From Pseudomonas sp. NKUCC02_KPG (GTDB lineage: Bacteria > Pseudomonadota > Gammaproteobacteria > Pseudomonadales > Pseudomonadaceae): DNA of 64,000 nucleotides. The notes below the pieces were generated by a model. The model saw only the letters and a program-made list of their open reading frames with translations, was not told where the DNA came from and ran no database searches. Both the position numbers and the translations under genes were made by a program. The stretch spans positions 287,701 to 351,700 of the forward strand of contig NZ_JAHKRC010000004.1 in the NCBI RefSeq assembly GCF_019345465.1. Reading direction: 5' to 3'. This document shows positions 48,108-57,455 of the stretch, piece by piece (position 1 is the first letter of the stretch; every line of letters starts with the position of its first letter).

Positions 48108-48246
48108 GTAGTCGCTGACGAGGAACGAAGGCTGCGAGCTTTCGCCAGCTCCGCAGTCGTTGCACAACTATCAGGACTGCGTTTGGGAATGTATCCGGGA
48201 CACTTCACCAAAAAGCTCGCAGCCTTCGTTCCTCGTCAGCGACTAC
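48108..48246. repeat. Second intergenic inverted-repeat family, copy 2
   Basis: A perfect 34-base inverted repeat begins GTAGTCGCTGACGAGGAACG at 48108 and ends with its complement at 48246, 139 bases in total, right after the TatD stop. It shares the 15-base end with the 44383-44536 element, but the inner sequences differ. Confidence 0.8.
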
Positions 48247-48358
48247 GAAGTTTGTCTAACCCGCAGGGTTGACCCACATCAACAAGATCGTCACTGAATA
48301 GCGGCACAATGATGGCACCTTACCAATATTGTTTGCGCCAAATCAGAGAAGACCTCCC

Positions 48359-49840
48359 ATGGGTACCTGGCTTAGCAACATCTCGCTCAAATACAAATTC
48401 TGGGCCGTCAACGGGGTGGCATTTGTCACCACCCTGCTGCTGGTGCTTTACGCCGTGCAGCTTGAGCAACAATCGCGCAGCGCCGCCGCCCAGGCCAACG
48501 CCCGGGACCAGGCGCACTTGCTCAAGGCATGGCCCGCCGGGCAACCCTTGCCTGAAACCCGGCACTTGCTGCGCCTTGAACCCAACCAGATCGCCAGCGT
48601 CGACGATCAACCCCTGCCACAGCTAAACAGCGCCAAGGGCTGGATTTCGATCAATCCCATGCCGCTGTTCAGCCACGATCTGTTGTTGGGCGCCGATGTG
48701 CTGACCCGCGATGACGGACAAAAAATCGCGGTACTGGCCTATACGCCAAGCCTGGCCCAGGTATTTGTCGAGCGACTGCCCAACTATGCAGGCGCAGTGC
48801 TGATCCTGATGCTGGCCATGCTCTGCGCCTCGCAATTGCTGATCCGCTTCCTGCTTAGCCAGCTCAATACCCTGAAAGACGTGATGTTGCATGTCGAGCA
48901 AACCGGCGATCTGTCCGCCCGGGTTCCCTTGGCCTGTACCGATGAAGTCGGGCAGATGGCCAGCGCCTTCAACGCCATGCAGGCCGGCTACCAGCGCGTG
49001 GTCAATACCGTGGCCGAAACCGCCGCGCAACTGGATGCCGGTGCCGCCCGCCTGGCCAGCAGCATGGACGAGGTACGCCACGGCATGCTCGGCCAGCAAA
49101 GCGAGACGGACCAGGCCGCCACCGCGATCAATCAAATGACGGCCACCGTCTATCACATTGCGCAACACGCGGGCGCCACCCGCGACCTGTCACAGACAGC
49201 AGACAACCTGGCCGGCAGCGGCCAGCAGGTGGTCAGCCGCGTGCAGCAATCCATCGCCAGCCTGTCCACCGGGGTCCAAACCACTGCCGAGATGATCCAG
49301 CAACTGGCCCAGGACAGTCAGAAGATCAACAGCGTCGTCAGCGTGATTCACAGCATTGCCGAACAGACCAACCTGCTGGCCTTGAACGCAGCGATTGAAG
49401 CCGCTCGCGCAGGCGAAATGGGCCGGGGCTTCGCCGTGGTCGCCGATGAAGTGCGGCATTTGGCCAAACGCGTGCAAACCTCCACCGACGAAATCACCAC
49501 AATGGTCTCGGCCCTGCAGGCGGGCACCCGTGACGCGGTGGACTTCATGCAGGAAAGCTCGTTCAAGGCCGACGACTGCGTACAGCAGGCCCAGGAAGCG
49601 GGTGTGGCCTTGGCCGAAATCACCCATGCCGTGGCGCAGATGCGTGAAAGCAACACGCAGATTGCCGTGGCTGCCGAGCAGCAAAACCAGGTGGCAGAAG
49701 AGATGAACCGCGCAGTGGTGAGCATCCGTGATGTCACCGAAAACACCGTGCAACAAACCGTCGAGTCGGCCACCACCAGCAATGAGCTGGCAACCCTGGC
49801 CGCTCAACTGAACATAGCCATTGGTCAGTTAAAACTATAA
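48359..49840 (+). CDS. Methyl-accepting chemotaxis protein
   Basis: 493-residue chemoreceptor. TM1 about 13-33, periplasmic domain about 34-140 (approximately 110 residues, no recognised ligand fold), TM2 about 143-165, HAMP region ([21 protein letters not shown]), then the signalling domain with the hairpin tip [21 protein letters not shown] and [11 protein letters not shown] at 48359. The ligand is not evident. Not linked to other chemotaxis genes in the window. Confidence 0.93.
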   Translation: MGTWLSNISLKYKFWAVNGVAFVTTLLLVLYAVQLEQQSRSAAAQANARDQAHLLKAWPAGQPLPETRHLLRLEPNQIASVDDQPLPQLNSAKGWISINPMPLFSHDLLLGADVLTRDDGQKIAVLAYTPSLAQVFVERLPNYAGAVLILMLAMLCASQLLIRFLLSQLNTLKDVMLHVEQTGDLSARVPLACTDEVGQMASAFNAMQAGYQRVVNTVAETAAQLDAGAARLASSMDEVRHGMLGQQSETDQAATAINQMTATVYHIAQHAGATRDLSQTADNLAGSGQQVVSRVQQSIASLSTGVQTTAEMIQQLAQDSQKINSVVSVIHSIAEQTNLLALNAAIEAARAGEMGRGFAVVADEVRHLAKRVQTSTDEITTMVSALQAGTRDAVDFMQESSFKADDCVQQAQEAGVALAEITHAVAQMRESNTQIAVAAEQQNQVAEEMNRAVVSIRDVTENTVQQTVESATTSNELATLAAQLNIAIGQLKL

Positions 49841-49939
49841 GGCCAATAGCCATTGTTGATTCGCCGTGGGGCGGCCATAAATCTATGATTTGTTTATCCG
49901 GTTCAGCGACAACTGAACCCTCGAACAAGGAGAGCAATC

Positions 49940-50185
49940 ATGGGCAAACGTCATCCAAACTTACCGGCCTGGCAATGGCGCTCCAACCCGCAAAGCCATC
50001 AGGGCAGCACGCATCAGGCGATCAACCTGATCGCGATCCCCATTATGGTGGTGGCCTTTCTACTGCTGGTGTCGGGCGTGTTCAGTGAAAACGCCACGAG
50101 CGCGGTGATCGGCCTGGTTGCCTTGTTTGCGGCGCTGATCCTGCAACACCAGGGCCGCACGCAAGAGAACAGCCAGACCTTCTGA
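49940..50185 (+). CDS. Small two-span membrane protein
   Basis: 81 residues with two hydrophobic spans (INLIAIPIMVVAFLLLVSGVF and SAVIGLVALFAALILQHQG) after a polar PNLPAWQWRSNPQSHQGSTHQ. The N-terminal pattern (NP..H.....NL) faintly recalls Mpo1/DUF962 membrane proteins. AAGGAGAGCAATC before the ATG at 49940 supports translation. Function unknown; the short hydrophilic tail faces the cytoplasm by the charge rule. Confidence 0.78.
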   Translation: MGKRHPNLPAWQWRSNPQSHQGSTHQAINLIAIPIMVVAFLLLVSGVFSENATSAVIGLVALFAALILQHQGRTQENSQTF

Positions 50186-50983
50186 TCAGCCGAAGACGGC
50201 TACGGTCTGGCGACTGATTGCAATCAGCTCGCCACCCGGCGCCCACAGGTTGGCCGCCACATGGCCGTAGCCGTCACGGGCATGCTCGATGACCGCCAGG
50301 TACTTGCACCACTCCAGCGTGCTGGCCTTGGGCAATGGCTGCACAAATTCGATGGTCCAGGTCAGCGTGCTGCCCGCTGTCGGCTTGTTCAGCAGTGGCA
50401 GCAGCGCAGGTGGCCAGGCATCGACCAGTGCCAGCAAGTGGGTTTCAGTCAGGGGTTCGTCCTGAACCTCCCCGGCAAGACGCACCCAACCCCCCATTTC
50501 GCGCGTCCCGCGGCCCGTAAACGGCAATGCGCCAACGGCCCAGGCCATGGACAGGTGCCCCATGAACTCCGGGGTGATGCCCTTGATGCAGGGCAAGAGC
50601 GGGCACTGCGCCACCGCTTTCATTTCCGGGGCCGGTACGCTGTCGACGCTCACCGCTGATTCCCTCGACGCGCCAAAACTGGCTTGCACCAGCGTCATCA
50701 CTTGACCGTTCTGCACGGCCCGGCCTACGACCTGGCTGACGGCCCGGCCTTCGCGCAACACCTCGACCTCAAAGCTGATTGGCACATCGGCGGCAACCGG
50801 ACCCACAAAGCTCACTGCCAGCGAGCGCAAGGCCCGCTCGACAGACACATGGGCGCGCATGGCTTCGTACTGCAAGGCCACCACCAACCCGCCGAAGCTG
50901 GCACGTCCCTGCCCCCAGTCTGCCGGGATTGTGACGTTCAGGGGCGTGTCGCGCACCGCCGCAACCAATTCGCAAAACTGCAT
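50186..50983 (-). CDS. Acyl-CoA thioesterase-like protein (double hot-dog)
   Basis: 265 residues, about two hot-dog domains. The first contains GQGRASFGGLVVALQYEAM and LRSLAVSFVGPV; the second contains DAWPPALLPL and STLTWTIEFVQPLP, as in TesB-like thioesterases. It probably hydrolyses acyl-CoAs. ATG at 50983 has GAGGTGCTC upstream. Convergent with the two-span protein gene, no intervening terminator seen. Confidence 0.85.
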   Translation of the reverse strand: MQFCELVAAVRDTPLNVTIPADWGQGRASFGGLVVALQYEAMRAHVSVERALRSLAVSFVGPVAADVPISFEVEVLREGRAVSQVVGRAVQNGQVMTLVQASFGASRESAVSVDSVPAPEMKAVAQCPLLPCIKGITPEFMGHLSMAWAVGALPFTGRGTREMGGWVRLAGEVQDEPLTETHLLALVDAWPPALLPLLNKPTAGSTLTWTIEFVQPLPKASTLEWCKYLAVIEHARDGYGHVAANLWAPGGELIAISRQTVAVFG

Positions 50984-51060
50984 GAGCACCTCAAAACAGA
51001 AAAATATGACGGGATACTACCCATCGATCTGACTCTGCACAGTGCTGAATCGGACAAATA

Positions 51061-51828
51061 TCAGGAGTGAAAGCACGCCGCACTCAATTTGATCAGCGCC
51101 TTGTCAGCCCGTTTTTCACCCCGTTCAAGGGTTGCCTGCCATTGAGCAACACAGGGCTGCAAATCGGCCTGCTGCTCGGCTTGCAACAACCACTGCCAGG
51201 CATCGTGCCACTCACCCAGGGCCTGTTGCGCGCCCTTGAGTCGCGTCACCACCAGAGGGGGTAACTGATTCAACTCAGGGTAAGCCTCTGCGGCGTAGCG
51301 CACGCGCTTGATCAACAACCTGACACGATGGCGGTCATGGCCCGGATCATTGAGGGCGGCCTCCAGGGTTTGCCACTGTTTTTCCAGCACCTTTTCGATC
51401 CGCTTACGCAAACCGCGCAACATGTTTTCACGCTCGGCGGCCCGCAGAAAGCGCGGAAACACATCAAGGATCATCAACAGCTGAGCCAGCTGCTCGCTGT
51501 CAGCCACCCGGGCGTAACTGCCGGACAACTGTTGCAGGCGCCGTTGTGCCTGAGTCGGGAAGCCCTGCTGCTGCAAGTGCGCCGCCAGCACCTCAAGGTC
51601 GCGCAAGGGGGTCGTCAATGTGCCCACCTGGGCCGCCGACATTTCCAGTTGCACCACGCCCGGCAACCCGCGCAATGGCCGCAGCAGGCTGCGCAAACGG
51701 CGAACCGTGGTGCGCAGATCATGCAGGGCCTCAGGGTCCGTGTCGGCTTCAAGACGCGCCTGGCAGGCCAGCAGCCTGACCTCCAGACGCACAACGTTTG
51801 CAACAATCCGGTCAACCAGCTCAGACAT
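51061..51828 (-). CDS. CHAD domain protein
   Basis: 255 residues, conserved histidine alpha-helical domain. ALHDLRTTVRRLRSLLRPLRG and HDRHRVRLLIKRVRYAAEA carry the paired His/Arg/Lys motifs that bind polyphosphate in CHAD proteins. Location and role in vivo are uncertain. ATG at 51828 has GGAGG upstream. Leads the short lipoprotein gene only by proximity; each has its own ribosome site. Confidence 0.9.
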   Translation of the reverse strand: MSELVDRIVANVVRLEVRLLACQARLEADTDPEALHDLRTTVRRLRSLLRPLRGLPGVVQLEMSAAQVGTLTTPLRDLEVLAAHLQQQGFPTQAQRRLQQLSGSYARVADSEQLAQLLMILDVFPRFLRAAERENMLRGLRKRIEKVLEKQWQTLEAALNDPGHDRHRVRLLIKRVRYAAEAYPELNQLPPLVVTRLKGAQQALGEWHDAWQWLLQAEQQADLQPCVAQWQATLERGEKRADKALIKLSAACFHS

Positions 51829-51856
51829 CCTCACCCTCCACCTTCACTGCGCCGGC

Positions 51857-52135
51857 TCAACGTCCGGCGCGGGATTCACGAATATAGAAACGTGCCTTCT
51901 CGGCTTTTTTGGTGCAACCCTCAAAGGCTTCGAATTGCTGCTGGGTTTTGGCTGCGGTCAGCAAGGACAAGGCCTTGGAGTAGCTGACAGTACCGGCAAA
52001 ACCTTCCGCCTTGGCCAGGTCCAGCTCATGCCAGGCCGCATCAAGGTTGGTCGCACACGTATCACGGTACGCCTTGGTGCCCGCACAACCTGCCAATGCC
52101 AGTGCAATCAACGGCACACAAATCCATGCTTTCAT
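51857..52135 (-). CDS. Small lipoprotein of unknown function
   Basis: 92 residues. MKAWICVPLIALALAGC is a lipoprotein signal (lipobox ALAGC). The mature part is helical (AWHELDLAKAEGF, ALSLLTAAKTQQQFEAFEGC) and contains three further cysteines. AGGAAAACAAC ribosome site before the ATG. Upstream of the CHAD gene, same strand, 28 bases apart, so probably co-transcribed. Confidence 0.82.
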   Translation of the reverse strand: MKAWICVPLIALALAGCAGTKAYRDTCATNLDAAWHELDLAKAEGFAGTVSYSKALSLLTAAKTQQQFEAFEGCTKKAEKARFYIRESRAGR

Positions 52136-52345
52136 GTTGTTTTCCTCAGGAATAAAGGTTCAGTGCAGTCTCAGACGAACAACCCGACTAAAAGTGCCAC
52201 AACGCCACAATCAAAAAACAGACAGCACCTACCCATCATGGCTACAAGGCACTAGCCTAGCTTGTAGATACGCGTTCATGCCAAAAGCTGTCACTCAGGG
52301 CCACAAAAAGGCATTGTGGGTCATTGTCAGGCAAAGGTTGGGCTC

Positions 52346-53383
52346 ATGAAAAAACGTATTGCATTGGTATTGGGCTCAGGTGGCGCACGGGGCTATGCCC
52401 ATATTGGCGTGATTGAAGAGCTTGAGAGCCGGGGCTATGACATTGCCTGCATCGCCGGTTGCTCCATGGGCGCGGTGGTGGGCGGGATCTACGCCGCAGG
52501 CAAACTTGATGTGTATCGAGACTGGATTCAAAGCCTGGATTACCTCGACGTGTTGCGTCTGGTGGATGTCAGCTTTCGACTGGGAGCGATTCGTGGCGAA
52601 AAAGTCTTCGGCCAGATCCGCAACATGGTCGGCGAAATCAATATCGAAGACCTGCGCATCCCCTACACCGCCGTCGCCACCGACCTCACCCATCAGCAGG
52701 AGATCTGGTTTCAGGAAGGCTGCCTGCACCAGGCCATGCGCGCCTCGGCGGCGATTCCCAGCCTGTTCACACCGGTGATGCAAGGCAACCGCATGCTGGT
52801 CGATGGCAGCCTGCTCAACCCGCTCCCTATCGTGCCGGTGGTCTCCAGCCATTGCGACCTGATCATCGCCGTCAACCTGAATTCATCCCACCCCAGCAAC
52901 TACCAACTGCCTGTCATCCAGCGCCCTGCCGCGTTCAAAGGGCGCTTTGACAACCTGATGACGTCCCTGGGTTCGCGCATGCCGTTTCGCAACAGGCACG
53001 CCGAGCAATTGCTCAATCTGGAACAGGAGATGCTCAACCCGCTGGTCGAGCCCCTGACCAATCCCTGGCTTGACTCGGCGCAACCTGCCCGCCCTGCCGC
53101 CGCCCAAGGCTCGCCCAAGTCGGCCACCGGATCGGTGATCGTCGACAACGTCGGCCCGGCTTCGCTGCTGGACTTGATCAACCAGAGTTTCGAGGTGATG
53201 CAAACCTCACTGGCGCAATACAAGATTGCCGGTTACCCGCCCGATATCCTGATCAACGTGCCCAAGCGGGTGTGCCGGTTTTTCGAGTTCTACAAGGCTC
53301 AGGAGCTGATTGCACTGGGGCGCATGATTGCCAGGGACACCCTGGACCGTTACGAAAGGGACGAGGCGTCCAACAACCGATAA
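52346..53383 (+). CDS. Patatin-like phospholipase (RssA-type)
   Basis: 345 residues. Oxyanion loop GSGGARGYAHIG (about 10-21), nucleophile GCSMG (about 38-42), and catalytic Asp in VDGSLLNPLP form the patatin Ser/Asp dyad. The C-terminal ~130 residues are helical and unassigned. A cytoplasmic lipid acyl hydrolase by family; substrate unknown. ATG at 52346; the end overlaps the tail of kdpE on the other strand by 34 bases. Confidence 0.9.
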   Translation: MKKRIALVLGSGGARGYAHIGVIEELESRGYDIACIAGCSMGAVVGGIYAAGKLDVYRDWIQSLDYLDVLRLVDVSFRLGAIRGEKVFGQIRNMVGEINIEDLRIPYTAVATDLTHQQEIWFQEGCLHQAMRASAAIPSLFTPVMQGNRMLVDGSLLNPLPIVPVVSSHCDLIIAVNLNSSHPSNYQLPVIQRPAAFKGRFDNLMTSLGSRMPFRNRHAEQLLNLEQEMLNPLVEPLTNPWLDSAQPARPAAAQGSPKSATGSVIVDNVGPASLLDLINQSFEVMQTSLAQYKIAGYPPDILINVPKRVCRFFEFYKAQELIALGRMIARDTLDRYERDEASNNR

Positions 53384-54051
53384 CCGACCCCGGCCTCGGT
53401 CACGATAAACCGGGGCCGGGTCGGGTCATCCGCCAGTTTCTGGCGCAAATGGCCGACAACGATCCGCAGGTAATGGCTGTTCTCGACATGGGTAGGGCCC
53501 CAGATATCCTTGAGCAATTGCTGCTGGGTGATGACCCGTCCGGGATGGCGCGCCAGTTGTGCCAGCACCGCGTACTCCTTGCGCGTCAGCGCCACTTCGA
53601 TACCGTCGAGCAACACCCGGCGAAAGGCCAGGTCAACGGTCAACGGGCCGAGTTCAAGCGCCGCCTCCTGAGCCTCACCCGCGGGAGCCTGACGCAGCAA
53701 CGCACGAATCCGCGCCAGAAACTCCTGGATACCGAAGGGCTTGGTCACGTAATCGTTGGCCCCGCCGTCCAGCGCCTGGACTTTCTGCGCTTCACTGGCG
53801 CGCACCGACAGAACCAGTACCGGAATGCCGGACCACTCGCGCAACTCACGCAGTACCTGCTGGCCGTCCATGTCCGGCAAGCCCAGATCAAGCACCATCA
53901 CGTCGGGTCGCTTGAGGGCCGCCTGGCTCAGGCCCTCGGCGCCGGTCGCAGCCTCAAGCACGGTGTAGCCCTGGGATACCAGACTGATCCGCAGGAACTT
54001 GCGAATCTGCGGCTCATCATCGATGACCAAAATAGTCGCGCTCTGGCTCAT
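53350..54051 (-). CDS. kdpE: KdpE response regulator
   Basis: 233 residues, OmpR type. Receiver: DDEPQIRKFLRIS with phospho-acceptor Asp in VMVLDLGLPDMDG; C-terminal winged helix ending GVGYRLLD. It activates kdpFABC at low K+. Lies 36 bases after kdpD. Its tail overlaps the convergent patatin gene by 34 bases. Direct repeats upstream of kdpF (61419-61440) look like its binding site. Confidence 0.94.
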   Translation of the reverse strand: MSQSATILVIDDEPQIRKFLRISLVSQGYTVLEAATGAEGLSQAALKRPDVMVLDLGLPDMDGQQVLRELREWSGIPVLVLSVRASEAQKVQALDGGANDYVTKPFGIQEFLARIRALLRQAPAGEAQEAALELGPLTVDLAFRRVLLDGIEVALTRKEYAVLAQLARHPGRVITQQQLLKDIWGPTHVENSHYLRIVVGHLRQKLADDPTRPRFIVTEAGVGYRLLDASSLS

Positions 54052-54087
54052 GGCTTCGGATCGTGGCAAAGGAATGGCCCCAGAGTA

Positions 54088-56754
54088 TCAGTCTTCACGT
54101 TCCGGTCCTTCATGCTCAAGGCCCGGCTGCGCGCTGACCGGCAGATACAAGGTGATGCACGTGCCCTGCCCGGCAATGCCGTCGCCGACCGTGATACGCC
54201 CGCCGTGGGCGCCTACCATGCCCTGGCAGATGGCCAGGCCGAGCCCGGTGCCCTGCCCGCCGCGATCGCCACGGGCAGCGGTGTAAAACATGTCGAATAT
54301 CTTCGCCCGATCTTCCTCCGGGATGCCCGGCCCCTGGTCACTGACGGCAAACCACAGCTCACCCTCGTCTGCGCCAGCCGTCAGTTGCAGCTGCCCGTGG
54401 GGCGGTGAAAAGCGCGCGGCGTTTTCCAGCACATTGACCAGTGCCTGTTCAATCAATGCACCGTGTACGTGGAGCAGCGGCAACTGCGGCGGCACATCCA
54501 CCTGCACCTGCAAGGGCGCCAGCACCGCACGCAAGCGGTTCAGGGCACTGCCCGCAATGTCGGCGGGTGATACCCAGTCACGGGCCAGCTTCAATGCACC
54601 GTGGCCCAGCCGGGTCATGTCCAGCAGGTTCTGGATATAGCGGTCCAGGCGCTCCGCCTCATCGCGGGTGCCTTCAAGCAATTCGCGCCGATCGGCCAGG
54701 GGGATGGCCTCGCCCAGTGCCAACAGGGTGTCGATACTGCCGCGCATGCTAGTCAACGGCGTGCGCAGGTCATGGGACACCGACGCCAGCAGCGCGCTGC
54801 GCAACTGCTCGGTTTCGCCGTGCAGGCGTGCCGCTTCCAGGTCCTGGGCCAACCGTGCGCGCGCCAGCGCCTGGGCCAGGGGTTGGCTCAAAGCCATCAG
54901 CAAGCGACGGCGCTGGCCGCTAAGCGACTGCCCCTGCCTGGGGCACACGCCGAGCAAGGCCAGCGGCCCTTCCTCGGCGCTTATCGGCCACCACCACCAA
55001 CGCCCCATCGGCAACGTCCCCGTGCCCTTGCCCGCAGGCTGGTCATGGCTCCAGGCCCAGTCCGCAGCGGCGCGCTCGGCTTCGGAAAACTGCAGCGGCC
55101 CGCCCGTTTCAATCTCCCAGCCACCCTCGCCATTGCGGTTGAGCAGGCACACATCCAGTTCTTTCCAGCCGCTCAAATGCTGACTGGCAGCGTTGACCAC
55201 GGCCTTGCGGTCAGTGGCGGCGGTGAGCTTGCGCGACAGATCGAGCAGCTCGGTGGTTTCTTGCTGGGTATCGCGCAAGGCCTGCAATTGACGACGCTGA
55301 CGGGCCGCCAGATTGCCGGTCAATGCCGCCATCAGCAGAAAGAACACCAGGGTGAGCACGTCTTCTTCGCGCTGAATGCTGAAAGAAAAGTTGGGCGGGA
55401 TGAACAGAAAGTCATAGGCCAGAAATGACATCGCCGCACAGGCCAGCGACGGCCCCAGGCTGCTGCGCACGGCAACCAGCAACACAGCGGCCAGAAACAC
55501 CAGGGAGATATTGGGCAGGGCCAACACACTGGCCACTCCCCAGGCCAGGGCGCTGGCCAGTACCGTGGCAATCAGCGCCAGCCCATAGTCAAACCACACC
55601 AGGGAATGTTCACGACGGCTGACGGTCGGTGCGGGTGATTGCTCATTGTCGAGCACGTTGATTTCAAGGCCATGGGAGTCGCGCAACAAGCGCGCCGCCA
55701 ACCCGCCACCGAACAGGCGTCGGCGCCACGTCAGCCGCGACTGGCCGACCAGCAGCAAGCTGGCACGGCGTTCAGCGGCGTGCTGGATCAGGGTCCTGGC
55801 CACTTCACCGGCACGCAACAGGACCACTTCGCCCCCCAGGCGCTCGGCCAGTTGCTGGGCGCTTTGCAGGCGCAGGCGTGATTGCTCGTCGCGCACCGTG
55901 CCGTTGTCCACATGCACCAGGCTCCAGGGCAGATGCCGACGTTCCGCGACCCGGCTGGCGTGACGCACCAGGCGCTCGGCATGCTCATCGCCATCGATCC
56001 CGACCAGCAAGCGCCCGCGCAACGCCGGGGCCGACTGCCCCTGCTGGCGATAGCCCTTGTCCAGTTCATCATCGACGTACACCGCTGCCGTTTGCATCGC
56101 CAGTTCGCGCAGGGCGTTGAGATTGGTCTGACTGAAAAACGCATCAATCGCCGCCCGCGCCTGTTCCGGCACATACACCTTGCCCTCGCGCAGGCGCTCC
56201 AGCAGTTCACGGGGCGGCAGGTCGATCAGCAACAGTTCGTAGGCTTCCTGCACGATCCAGTCGGGCAGTGTTTCGCGCACCTGCACCCCGGTGATCCCGC
56301 GCACCTGATCGTTCAGGCTTTCCAGGTGCTGGACGTTGACCGTGGTGTACACGTCGATCCCGGCTGCCAGCAGTTCCTGCACGTCCTGCCAGCGTTTGGC
56401 ATGGCGGCTGCCGGGGGCGTTGCTGTGGGCCAGCTCATCGACCAGCACCAGCTTGGGCCGGGCGGCGAGCAGACCGTCGAGGTCCATTTCTTCGAGCTGC
56501 ACGCCACGATATTCCGAGCGCAGCATGGGCTGCTGGGGCACGCCGTTGAGCAACGCCTCGGTCTCGGCGCGGCCATGGGTTTCGACGACCCCGGCCAGCA
56601 CCTGGACCCCTTGGCGCAGTTGAGTGTGGGCGGCCTGCAACATGGCGTAGGTTTTACCCACACCGGGTGCCGCGCCAAGGAACACCTTGAGCCGGCCACG
56701 GCCTGCGCGGGGCAAATCAGCTAACAGCGCATCGGCGCGACCGGAATGACTCAT
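54088..56754 (-). CDS. kdpD: KdpD sensor histidine kinase
   Basis: 888 residues, the usual KdpD length. N-terminal KdpD domain with Walker A GAAPGVGKT and DELAHSNAPGSRHAKRW, then a Usp-like domain (LLVGIDGDEHAERLVRHAS), four closely spaced spans (about 410-500), a GAF-like region, and HisKA/HATPase with phospho-His in SVSHDLRTPLTSMRG, DQGPGIP and GTGLGLAIC. Senses low K+/turgor and phosphorylates KdpE. ATG at 56754. Confidence 0.95.
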   Translation of the reverse strand: MSHSGRADALLADLPRAGRGRLKVFLGAAPGVGKTYAMLQAAHTQLRQGVQVLAGVVETHGRAETEALLNGVPQQPMLRSEYRGVQLEEMDLDGLLAARPKLVLVDELAHSNAPGSRHAKRWQDVQELLAAGIDVYTTVNVQHLESLNDQVRGITGVQVRETLPDWIVQEAYELLLIDLPPRELLERLREGKVYVPEQARAAIDAFFSQTNLNALRELAMQTAAVYVDDELDKGYRQQGQSAPALRGRLLVGIDGDEHAERLVRHASRVAERRHLPWSLVHVDNGTVRDEQSRLRLQSAQQLAERLGGEVVLLRAGEVARTLIQHAAERRASLLLVGQSRLTWRRRLFGGGLAARLLRDSHGLEINVLDNEQSPAPTVSRREHSLVWFDYGLALIATVLASALAWGVASVLALPNISLVFLAAVLLVAVRSSLGPSLACAAMSFLAYDFLFIPPNFSFSIQREEDVLTLVFFLLMAALTGNLAARQRRQLQALRDTQQETTELLDLSRKLTAATDRKAVVNAASQHLSGWKELDVCLLNRNGEGGWEIETGGPLQFSEAERAAADWAWSHDQPAGKGTGTLPMGRWWWWPISAEEGPLALLGVCPRQGQSLSGQRRRLLMALSQPLAQALARARLAQDLEAARLHGETEQLRSALLASVSHDLRTPLTSMRGSIDTLLALGEAIPLADRRELLEGTRDEAERLDRYIQNLLDMTRLGHGALKLARDWVSPADIAGSALNRLRAVLAPLQVQVDVPPQLPLLHVHGALIEQALVNVLENAARFSPPHGQLQLTAGADEGELWFAVSDQGPGIPEEDRAKIFDMFYTAARGDRGGQGTGLGLAICQGMVGAHGGRITVGDGIAGQGTCITLYLPVSAQPGLEHEGPERED

Positions 56755-56790
56755 GGGTTTACCTGTAAATCGGGTGTGTGTATGTGACCT

Positions 56791-56874
56791 GTGGGAGCGG
56801 GCTTGCTCGCGATGCAAACGATGCGGTCGTCAGATAAACCGCAGTGCTGCCATCGCGAGCAAGCCCGCTCCCAC
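56791..56874. repeat. REPIN, copy 4
   Basis: Arms GTGGGAGCGGGCTTGCTCGC (56791) and GCGAGCAAGCCCGCTCCCAC (ending 56874), 84 bases, between kdpC and kdpD. It may modulate readthrough from the pump genes into the sensor genes. Confidence 0.92.
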
Positions 56875-56885
56875 ACATGGAGGTG

Positions 56886-57437
56886 TCAGTTCTTGAGCTG
56901 CGCCAACGCCTGATTCAACAGCAATACGTTGACCACCGGCGGCCCCACCAGTGGCCGCTCGGTATGTTCAGCCACCAACTGTTCGACGGCCTGCACCGGT
57001 ACATTGCGCGCGCCAGCTACACGGGCCAGTTGATAGCGTATTGCCTCTGGTGGCAAGTGCGGGTCCAGACCGCTGCCCGAGGTGGTCAGCAACGCCAGGG
57101 GCACCGGCCCCTGCCCCGGCACGGCGAGCCGGGCGGCGCTGTCCTTGACCCGTGTGGCCAGTGCCGGGTTGCTCGGCGCCAGATTGCTGGCCGAACTGGC
57201 CACGGTGGCATAAGCCCCCGCCGAAGGCCGCGGGTGAAACCAGGTGTCACCGCTGAAGTCCTGAGCGATCAGCGCCGACCCCAGCACCTTGCCGGCGCTG
57301 TCGCGCACCAGACTGCCGTTGGCCTGCTCGGGGAACGCCAGTTGCGCAATGCCGGTGACGGTCAGCGGGTAGATCACGCCGGTTATGGCGGTCATCAACA
57401 GCATCAGGCTCAGGGCCGGACGTAGAAAAGTAGTCAT
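56886..57437 (-). CDS. kdpC: KdpC subunit of the K+-transporting ATPase
   Basis: 183 residues. One N-terminal span ([25 protein letters not shown]) and a periplasmic domain with [21 protein letters not shown], the KdpC motif. KdpC assists K+ capture by KdpA. ATG at 57437 follows GGAGGGTTACACC. 19 bases from kdpB stop. Confidence 0.95.
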   Translation of the reverse strand: MTTFLRPALSLMLLMTAITGVIYPLTVTGIAQLAFPEQANGSLVRDSAGKVLGSALIAQDFSGDTWFHPRPSAGAYATVASSASNLAPSNPALATRVKDSAARLAVPGQGPVPLALLTTSGSGLDPHLPPEAIRYQLARVAGARNVPVQAVEQLVAEHTERPLVGPPVVNVLLLNQALAQLKN

Positions 57438-57455
57438 GGTGTAACCCTCCAATGC

